DNA of 12,200 nt from an uncultured Bdellovibrio sp. (GTDB lineage: Bacteria > Bdellovibrionota > Bdellovibrionia > Bdellovibrionales > Bdellovibrionaceae), in the NCBI RefSeq assembly GCF_946478835.1, contig NZ_CAMLDV010000108.1, positions 1-12,200 on the forward strand. The letters run 5' to 3'. Under the pieces are notes generated by a model, which was not told the DNA's origin, did no database searches, and saw only the letters and a list, made by a program, of their open reading frames with translations. Each line of letters starts with the position of its first letter. Position 1 is the stretch's first letter. The position numbers and the translations under genes were made by a program. This document shows positions 6,975 to 12,200 of this stretch, piece by piece.

Positions 6975-7778
6975 TTATTCCGGGCAAATCAAAGCGCGCT
7001 CTGCCGAAGTAATAGAGTATTTCACCAACGGTTTAAAATCTTTCAGTCGTTGGCGAATGGTTGTGAAGCCTGCAGAGTTCCCGTCCGTGTTCTTTACCCA
7101 ATAATCATCGACCCTGGCATTACTCCATCCGCAGAATTGTTTCAGCGCCATACCGGCAATCAAGCCGGAAGAGTGCCAGCCATTCCAACAATGGGCATAC
7201 ACCGGCCCGCTCAACTTTCCTTTGATACGGTCGTAAACCATTCCCAAAATTTTTTCGTTTTCTTCTGCTGCCGCATACTGCTTATAAATGAGCGTCTGAT
7301 TTTGATGGGCCGTGTTTTTACACGATACACTTTTCGGAGCCTTCTCAAAATTTTCGGAATAAAGATAAATGGCTGCCCCAAAATCCTCACGACACAAGTT
7401 CGTCAATCCCACGGTAGGCAACGGATTTGTATTCGATCTTGGAGTTTCCAAGTTGGTGTTGTTTGCACCACCTCGATACATCACTCCGTGCAAAACAACA
7501 CGAAAATTGCGAGTGCCATAAAGAGCTTCATCTCCATCTCCGCGATTGTCCGTGAGTTTTTCCTGGAGATTCGCGAAACCATAACGGAGTTTGAATTTCT
7601 TCACCTCTTCGTCTAAACGAAAGCCATCAATCGCAGGCTCCAGGGTGCCGCCGGACTGAGGTGATTCGGAAGAAAAAGACTCTTCAAAAAGTTTTGTGAT
7701 ACTTGCTTTTGCGCATCCTAAAATTTGACAGGCGACCAAAGACGTAAGAATTAATTTTTTGAAAGAAGATTGTTTCAT
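6975..7778 (-). CDS. Lipoprotein with a degenerate tyrosine-phosphatase-like domain
   Basis: A 267-residue protein. The signal (MKQSSFKKLILTSLVACQILGC) contains two possible lipoboxes, LVAC (Cys17) and ILGC (Cys22). A Ser/Gly-rich linker runs to about residue 50. The core starts near VVLHGVMYRGG (94-104), like the N-terminal strand of dual-specificity phosphatases, and reaches a P-loop-like VYAHCWNGWHSSG (193-205). Cys197 sits where the catalytic cysteine would be, but the arginine normally six residues on is Ser203, next to His202. A helix (LIAGMALKQFCGW) follows, as in the phosphatase fold. It may be a phosphatase-related binding protein or an enzyme with altered chemistry. The ATG has a GAGG only 2 bases upstream, close for a ribosome site, but no other start keeps the signal peptide. 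It is divergent from a kinase-like gene. The fold assignment is moderate and activity is unproven. Confidence 0.6.
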   Translation of the reverse strand: MKQSSFKKLILTSLVACQILGCAKASITKLFEESFSSESPQSGGTLEPAIDGFRLDEEVKKFKLRYGFANLQEKLTDNRGDGDEALYGTRNFRVVLHGVMYRGGANNTNLETPRSNTNPLPTVGLTNLCREDFGAAIYLYSENFEKAPKSVSCKNTAHQNQTLIYKQYAAAEENEKILGMVYDRIKGKLSGPVYAHCWNGWHSSGLIAGMALKQFCGWSNARVDDYWVKNTDGNSAGFTTIRQRLKDFKPLVKYSITSAERALICPE

Positions 7779-7935
7779 TTCCTCATATTGAATGACTTCT
7801 AGAGCTCAACACAAGCTAGCAAGACCATTAAAATGTGAATGCGAGGTTCTGTCGTTCTGCAATTTGACAATTCACTCGACATTTATCCTTTTTGTAAGAT
7901 GAACCTCTTGCTCTTTCGCGAGAAAACATTTGTCT
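7779..7935. promoter_or_regulatory. Divergent intergenic region (157 bp) with candidate promoter elements
   Basis: This region must hold the promoters of both the phosphatase-like and the kinase-like genes. For the plus strand, TTCACT (7871-7876), 18 bases and TAAGAT (7895-7900) form a passable sigma-70-type pair. A perfect TTGACA at 7864-7869 has no well-spaced -10 box. No sigma-28 box is seen here. The plus-strand gene lacks a clear ribosome site, the nearest purine tract being GCGAGAAAA (7918-7926). No convincing minus-strand promoter was found. Confidence 0.3.
7843..7907. repeat. Inverted repeat flanking the candidate promoter
   Basis: GAGGTTC (7843-7849) and GAACCTC (7901-7907) are perfect 7-base inverted copies separated by 51 bases, with the candidate plus-strand promoter between them. 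They could be paired operator half-sites or coincidence; 7 bases is short. Confidence 0.3.
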
Positions 7936-9306
7936 ATGAAAACAAATAAACAAAAATCCATCTCTTTCATTCTTACATTATTAACCTCTTCCTCCGCCTT
8001 CGCACTGAATCTCAGTGATTTACAAGGGGAATCGCGACACGAATATCGCTCTCCTCGCGGAGTTCCTGAACTTTGTGTCATTGCGAAAAAATGGCCCGGG
8101 GCCAGCTACAAAACAGGTGACTTAGAAAAAGAGAAAACGCTCTGTAATTACGATTTTTATTTGAACATGGGTATTTGTCCAAAATATACGTCAACCAACC
8201 CCGCTATTCTTTTGTTAGAGCCGAACGCAAAATACACGAAAGAAGCCATTGATGCTTCCGACTGCAACCTTAAAAAGCTGGATGTAAAAACAGAGGCTAA
8301 ATTTAAACAGACCATCACTTGTTCAAACACATCATCAATTGTCGCCTACTATCACGTCTCCCGGGCCTTGGGAAATATAGGTCGTGTTCCGACAACCGTT
8401 TTGCGCACGATGGACATTCAAACTCACGCCAAGCTCACGCAAAAGGCCAACGATTATTTGCGCAACGTGAATGACTCGATTCGCATATCATGGCAACACT
8501 TCGCCGAAGTCCATAAGTTTCCACGCATGTATCCACTTCTTTTTGACAACTCTCAAACTCAGATATTTGGAGCTTTGAGTGATAACGTGAAAGACGAAGA
8601 ACAGTACGGCGATGTTAGCGGCGTGGGCGACTACGATACGCGCTACCAAAGATTTCTTCGTCAAGCTCCGTTCCAAAGAGTGGCCAGCTCCCAATCAGTC
8701 CCTCAACTAGTGGGCTCTTCAGAGTTCACCAAAGTGGCGCAAATCGTGACGCAAATGAAGGATGTTTCTGACATGGTTTTGTTGGACACGATGCTAAATC
8801 AACAAGATCGCATCGGAAACATTCATTATAAGTTTTATTGGTATTACATCAATCCGCAAACTACGACTATAGAACGTTCGAAATCAAATGCGAAAGTCTC
8901 TAACGGACAAATCAAAGTTCCAGATGAGGAGCTTCGAGAAATGGCCGGCCGTAAAGCTGCTCTTCTTAAAGAAATGGTTCTTAAGGACAATGACTGTGGT
9001 GTCTCAAAAACCAATATGATGAAAAAAATCGGAGCTTTGGATAAAGTTCGACATATGAGCTATCAAACATATCGACGCTTGCTCGCGTTTGAACAAACAC
9101 TCAATACGCCTGCAGGTAAAGACTACTTCGTGAAAGAGCTTTTATTCTCTGCCGCTGATTATTCATCGCTTCTTAAAAACACTCAGGAGGCGAAACGAAT
9201 CCTGGTGAGCAAATGCCAGTCCAGTCAGCTTCAGTTCGATGTAGATTTGGAAAACTACGTCGCGGGAACAAACAGCCGTCGCCCAAAAACGACGTGCACA
9301 CTTTAA
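7936..9306 (+). CDS. Secreted protein with Fam20/HipA/PI-kinase-like atypical kinase motifs
   Basis: A 456-residue protein. The signal peptide ends near AFA|LN (residue 23/24), so it should act in the periplasm or outside. The mature part has eight cysteines (47, 70, 81, 110, 129, 354, 427, 454), consistent with disulfides. Three segments resemble atypical kinases. VAYYHVSRALGNIGRVPTTVLR (136-157) resembles the 'aa.hl.r.LG..rvP..v.r' helix-turn of Fam20-type kinases. DTMLNQQDRIGN (284-295) resembles the catalytic loop 'D.l..N.DR..gN', with Asp291 as candidate base and Asn295 as metal ligand. VLKDNDCGVSK (348-358) resembles the metal-binding 'lDnG..fgk', with Asp351 or Asp353. The acidic residue usually found before the first helix is not evident. 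ATG 7936 is chosen over TTG 7930 because it gives a normal signal peptide. It ends overlapping the convergent VTC gene by 4 bases. The gene and its export are certain; the kinase call rests on motif order and is moderate. Confidence 0.55.
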   Translation: MKTNKQKSISFILTLLTSSSAFALNLSDLQGESRHEYRSPRGVPELCVIAKKWPGASYKTGDLEKEKTLCNYDFYLNMGICPKYTSTNPAILLLEPNAKYTKEAIDASDCNLKKLDVKTEAKFKQTITCSNTSSIVAYYHVSRALGNIGRVPTTVLRTMDIQTHAKLTQKANDYLRNVNDSIRISWQHFAEVHKFPRMYPLLFDNSQTQIFGALSDNVKDEEQYGDVSGVGDYDTRYQRFLRQAPFQRVASSQSVPQLVGSSEFTKVAQIVTQMKDVSDMVLLDTMLNQQDRIGNIHYKFYWYYINPQTTTIERSKSNAKVSNGQIKVPDEELREMAGRKAALLKEMVLKDNDCGVSKTNMMKKIGALDKVRHMSYQTYRRLLAFEQTLNTPAGKDYFVKELLFSAADYSSLLKNTQEAKRILVSKCQSSQLQFDVDLENYVAGTNSRRPKTTCTL

Positions 9307-10088
9307 CGGTATAAAACCCCTGAGGATAAAATCTCAGGGGTTCCCAAATAGGTCGCCATGGAGTTTCCGAACTTAGAAAAAGATCCGCCAACCAGTTCGA
9401 AACGGCGGATCAGTTCCACCATCCAAAGTGGAATTTTCTTTTCACACTTCAACTCAAGCACGACGTTTTTGCCGGGCTCCTCAAATGAATCCGGGTGGTC
9501 ATAGTGACAAAGAGACCTTTCATGAGGGCTGACACACCAATCCGTCATTTCTTGATAGCGCAAGTCCCGATCAAACGTCACACGGGCATAGTCATCAACT
9601 TCCGAAAGATAAGCCTTGCGACGGTATTGAGTTAAAATCACAGGACCTAAATTGTAAGTCATTTTCAAATGCAAAAAATCCTCTAAGTTAGTGAGCGAAT
9701 ATGGGTCCATGCCGCTGGGTAAACATTCATTTTCCAGAATATTTCTCCAATCCTTTAAAAGAACCTTCGCTCGCTTTTTTCTTACGAACTCGCGAAGCTT
9801 ATATTTCACTTCAAAAAAATACGGAGGCTCCGTTCCTTCCCCGTAAGAACGAATGCGCACATTGAAGCTGAAAGCGCCGGCGGACTCTTTGTATCGCAAA
9901 AGATATAAGCTCGGTGAATCTAGATACAGACTGTTGATGGTATAAAAGTGATCACTTTGAATCACAGAGTAATAATCCATACTGCAGTAAGATTCGACAA
10001 AACGTGAAATTGGATCAATCAACTCAGGCGAGATCAAATACTTCAGTTCATAGCGCTCCAGATTTAGCGGCGACACCTGCTGTCCCAT
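9303..10088 (-). CDS. VTC-domain polyphosphate polymerase
   Basis: VTC domains (triphosphate-tunnel fold) make inorganic polyphosphate from ATP, as in yeast Vtc4; bacterial stand-alone forms exist. The 261-residue product has the tunnel motifs in order: RYELKYLI (12-19), SLYLDS (53-58), VRIRSYG (77-83), FFEVKYK (91-97), the basic VRKKR (102-106), LTQYRRKAYLS (152-162), RVTFDRDLR (169-177), VVLELKC (209-215) and SFSKF (236-240). The alternating basic residues (Arg78/80, Lys95, Arg156/157, Arg169, Lys214) and acidic residues (Glu93, Glu212) are those expected to line the tunnel. There is no signal peptide or membrane helix, so it is cytoplasmic unless it docks on a partner; yeast VTC and many bacterial neighbours are membrane-linked. 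Its start overlaps the TolC-like stop as TGATG, and AAGG lies 7 bases upstream of the ATG. The product could be polyphosphate or a related polymer. Confidence 0.88.
   Translation of the reverse strand: MGQQVSPLNLERYELKYLISPELIDPISRFVESYCSMDYYSVIQSDHFYTINSLYLDSPSLYLLRYKESAGAFSFNVRIRSYGEGTEPPYFFEVKYKLREFVRKKRAKVLLKDWRNILENECLPSGMDPYSLTNLEDFLHLKMTYNLGPVILTQYRRKAYLSEVDDYARVTFDRDLRYQEMTDWCVSPHERSLCHYDHPDSFEEPGKNVVLELKCEKKIPLWMVELIRRFELVGGSFSKFGNSMATYLGTPEILSSGVLYR
9315..9342. terminator. Convergent terminator hairpin embedded in the 3' end of the VTC coding sequence
   Basis: AACCCCTGAG (9315-9324), 8-base loop, CTCAGGGGTT (9333-9342): a perfect 10-bp GC-rich stem starting 8 bases after the kinase-like gene's stop. 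On the minus strand it is followed by TTTTATACC, a short T tract. It also encodes the last residues of the VTC protein (TPEILSSGV), so one sequence is codon and terminator. It probably ends the plus-strand transcript and perhaps the minus-strand one. Confidence 0.65.
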
Positions 10089-11242
10089 CAGATTTCCTTT
10101 TGTTTTTTATCGATGTAGTTTTTGTCCGGATTCTTGATCAGGATTTCACTTTCCAAAAGATAATTAAGGTAAAGCATTGTGATTTCTTGTCGTTGATTCA
10201 GCAGATCTAATTGCTCCTGTCGCTGGGCTATTTTGCGATCCATATTTGTCAAAGAATCCAGCGTTCCCACGGTGATTCGTTCCATTTTCTTGGCACTTCG
10301 ATAGATCTCGATAAGGTTTAAAATCTGAGTTCGCAAATTTTGCAGCTGATCTCCACTTTCTTCGAGTTCTTTTTGCTTCAAAGCCCTCTTGAGAATCAGT
10401 TCATTTTGCTTTTGTTTGGCCAAAACATCTGAACTCAAAATCGGAATTTGAATAACCAGTTCCACCTCGTACTGGGTGTCGGCATCCTTTTTTTTCTTTT
10501 GGCTGAGTTCCAGTGCTTTAATCCATTGCTGTTCCCGGCCCTTAACGATAGCCAGTTCCTGTCCCATCTGCTCGATTTCTTCATGAATGATTTTCTTGCT
10601 CAAAGAATCTCCGTCGTGAAAATGCTCCTGCAAAGCCGTCGAGATGTCTTCGACTTGAATAAGATCCAAGCTTTCCACTTTTTTCTCTTTGGCATCGGGG
10701 ACCCAGTTCAGAATTCTTTTTAGTAAGAGATCACGTTCTTGAGTCAGCGTACTTTGGATCCTTTGAAAACGATAAAGATCGGATTTTGCAGATAGAAAAG
10801 CTTTTGAGGTCCCACGGCCCGCACGCAAAGAAAGACTTTGCGCTTTGACGTATCTTTCAGAAAGAGACACAGCGTCCTCAACGCATTTTAATTTCTGCTG
10901 AGTGAGTTCAAACAATAAAAGAGCATTGTAACGCGTTTGTAAAGCCCACCCTAGTGATGTGTTCTTAAGAAGTTTTTGTTCGTCAGTTTTATCTCGGCCC
11001 CTGGTCCACTCAGGCCAAGATTTCAGCTGAAACTTAACTCCAATTTCAGTCGCTTCAGTGCCGTTTTGTTCACGGCCAACAAAGCCCTCTACATTTCGCA
11101 GTGGATTTCTAGAGTCCGTGGCCTGAATTTCGTCATAAGACAAATAGGTTTTGTCCGTCCAGGCTGTTTTAAGGACTTGCTCCGCTGTGACGGCGACGGC
11201 CACCGAAGAGCTTAAAAACACCAAGAGCCCGAACAGTTTCAT
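10088..11242 (-). CDS. TolC-like outer-membrane/periplasmic tunnel protein
   Basis: A 384-residue protein. The signal peptide (MKLFGLLVFLSSSVAVAVTA) has likely cleavage at VTA|EQ (20/21). The rest is mostly long amphipathic helices interrupted by two short beta stretches, about 52-74 (GFVGREQNGTEATEIGVKF) and 257-270 (QYEVELVIQIPIL). That is the helix-strand-helix doubled layout of TolC-family efflux proteins. The segment YVKAQSLSLRAGRGTSKAFL (131-150) matches the family's 'a..y..G......l.a' helix. It is shorter than typical TolC (about 420-490 residues), so the barrel or helices may be reduced. It would trimerise as an outer-membrane duct, or act as a helical adaptor. No partner pump genes are in the window. 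A good ribosome site (AGAGGCG) precedes the ATG, which overlaps the upstream stop as ATGA. Confidence 0.65.
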   Translation of the reverse strand: MKLFGLLVFLSSSVAVAVTAEQVLKTAWTDKTYLSYDEIQATDSRNPLRNVEGFVGREQNGTEATEIGVKFQLKSWPEWTRGRDKTDEQKLLKNTSLGWALQTRYNALLLFELTQQKLKCVEDAVSLSERYVKAQSLSLRAGRGTSKAFLSAKSDLYRFQRIQSTLTQERDLLLKRILNWVPDAKEKKVESLDLIQVEDISTALQEHFHDGDSLSKKIIHEEIEQMGQELAIVKGREQQWIKALELSQKKKKDADTQYEVELVIQIPILSSDVLAKQKQNELILKRALKQKELEESGDQLQNLRTQILNLIEIYRSAKKMERITVGTLDSLTNMDRKIAQRQEQLDLLNQRQEITMLYLNYLLESEILIKNPDKNYIDKKQKEI

Positions 11243-12200
11243 TCTCGCCTCTTTGCCGTCAGGAAAGGAATCGCGATAAACTTGGCATGCTTGGCATCAA
11301 AAACTCCATAAATCTGCCGAGGATTCGGAGAAACCGCAATGCCTTCTAGCTTTCGCACGTTAAACTCTTGCACAAGTTCCGCTGTTTTTGCTCCGGGACT
11401 CAGCTTCCACAAGGCGCTACACTGTTCGTCTCGACAAGAGGAGGCCACATAGACCAAATCCCCTTCAGATATAATATCAGTCAAATATATTTCTGAATCG
11501 ACATTAGGAAGCTGATATTGAAACTGATACGCGACAGTCACATCATCAGGAGAAATTCGTCCTTTAGTTAAAGCTCTTTCCAAAGCTTTTATGCGTAAAA
11601 TGATTCCTTGATTTTTGAAAAGTATCGGACGCTTCAGAGCGAGATATAAATCATCCCCTTTAACAAAGTGCCCTTCGACCTCCAGGTCATCTTCCCTGCC
11701 TCCCTGTGCCTGTGAATAGATATCACGAAGCACACGGTCAGAAGAATTTTTTATCGCATCCAAAAGAGCCGTTCGTAAATCCATGTCCTTTTCGAGTTGA
11801 AACTTCAATCCATCTCTTTTAATTTTAACAAAAAGCTGGCGTTCTTTTTTTAAATGACTTTTCTTTGTCGCAGATAATGAACTTAAAAGATAAAGGTAAG
11901 AGTCCTGAACTGATATCGATTCGATATCCTCCATTTTGTCTAAGCCTTCTATCGGCAACATCTGCTCTGCCACTTCACCATGCTGATTCATCAATAGAAT
12001 CAAAGGACGAGAGTTTGGATAATCATCCGAGATCACAGCAAACTGTCGTACTTCAGGGAGATAAACTAAACCGGATACTTCGGGTCGAAATTGATCTGTA
12101 ATTTGCGCCGGAAAGTGAATGTTTTCAATGGTAGGATGGGTCGGCTCCCACTGCGTTTCACTTTCATCAGCTTGGGCGGTGCTAAACAACGTGATTCCCC
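11239..12200 (-). CDS. Secreted beta-propeller-like protein, DUF3616 / phytase-esterase-like (5' end outside window)
   Basis: The frame is open to the window edge. The TTG at 12189 is not a true start: it lies within the end of a signal peptide (...GITLFSTAQA|DE), so the start is beyond 12200. The visible part (about 319 residues) repeats a propeller-like pattern of strand pairs with acidic turns (numbering from 12189): EVSGLVYLPEV (37-47), AVISDDYP (51-58), MEDIESISV (86-94), LYLLSSLSATKKSHLKKERQ (99-118), DDLEVEGHF (167-175), LYLALKRPILFKNQGIILRI (181-200), VRKLEGIAVSP (278-288) and YGVFDAK (294-300). Their order resembles DUF3616 and the esterase-like phytase propellers: 'SGl..l', 'D.Egi..d', 'l.S.S....k....R', 'EGl..dgd.lylglR.P'. 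Substrate and activity are unknown; phosphate-ester hydrolysis is only one possibility. It heads the operon continuing into the TolC-like and VTC genes. Confidence 0.62.
   Translation of the reverse strand, partial: GITLFSTAQADESETQWEPTHPTIENIHFPAQITDQFRPEVSGLVYLPEVRQFAVISDDYPNSRPLILLMNQHGEVAEQMLPIEGLDKMEDIESISVQDSYLYLLSSLSATKKSHLKKERQLFVKIKRDGLKFQLEKDMDLRTALLDAIKNSSDRVLRDIYSQAQGGREDDLEVEGHFVKGDDLYLALKRPILFKNQGIILRIKALERALTKGRISPDDVTVAYQFQYQLPNVDSEIYLTDIISEGDLVYVASSCRDEQCSALWKLSPGAKTAELVQEFNVRKLEGIAVSPNPRQIYGVFDAKHAKFIAIPFLTAKRRE

Noticed and set aside
7050..7616. A 188-codon plus-strand open frame opposite the phosphatase-like gene.
   Set aside because: It lies entirely antisense to a gene with a lipoprotein signal and a clear domain; its translation has no family features.
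7864..7869. Perfect TTGACA as -35 of the kinase-like gene.
   Set aside because: No acceptable -10 hexamer occurs 16-18 bases downstream (around 7886-7893); the TTCACT/TAAGAT pair fits the spacing better.
11950..11957. GCCGATAG on the minus strand, resembling a sigma-28 -10 box.
   Set aside because: It lies inside the coding sequence of the propeller-like gene, has G in place of the final A, and lacks a TCAA-type -35 at the right distance.

Overview
The window most resembles a piece of a predatory deltaproteobacterial (Bdellovibrio-type) chromosome. This is inference from content, not a database match. The pointers are a long self-cleaving S74 fibre protein of the kind described in Bdellovibrio as mosaic adhesive trimers, two near-identical sigma-28 (FliA)-type promoters, many exported proteins and lipoproteins, dense gene packing, and moderate GC. 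Nothing suggests an insertion sequence, prophage module, CRISPR array, tRNA or rRNA.

Layout, left to right. (1) Positions 1-2952 carry the 3' part of a giant fibre/adhesin gene ending in a peptidase S74 chaperone domain. It is followed by a small lipoprotein (2974-3267) that has its own sigma-28-like promoter inside the end of the fibre gene. (2) A hairpin (3281-3299) and a second sigma-28-like promoter (3307-3337) precede a tight five-gene plus-strand operon, 3371-6974: an exported protein with an Ala/Thr/Pro tail, prmA (L11 methyltransferase), rsmE (16S rRNA m3U1498 methyltransferase), an RDD-like membrane protein, and a stand-alone RfaE2/HldE-C-type heptose-1-phosphate adenylyltransferase. 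(3) Positions 6975-9306 hold a divergent pair sharing a 157-bp intergenic region. The minus-strand gene is a lipoprotein with a protein-tyrosine-phosphatase-like loop that lacks the usual arginine. The plus-strand gene is a secreted Cys-rich protein whose motifs resemble the catalytic core of Fam20/HipA/PI-kinase-like atypical kinases. (4) Positions 9303-12200 hold a minus-strand operon, read right to left: a secreted beta-propeller-like protein (5' end outside the window), a short TolC-like protein and a VTC-domain polyphosphate polymerase, joined by ATGA and TGATG overlaps.

How they may work together. The sigma-28 promoters suggest that the small lipoprotein and the following operon are expressed together with motility genes, which in a predator would mean the free-swimming attack phase. 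The operon mixes translation maintenance (PrmA, RsmE) with LPS inner-core precursor supply (RfaE2). The most unusual area is 6975-12200: a candidate extracytoplasmic kinase and a candidate phosphatase-like lipoprotein back to back, next to a polyphosphate-polymerase/TolC/propeller operon. This could be a phosphate- or phosphorylation-centred envelope system, but the functional link is inferred from motifs and gene order only.
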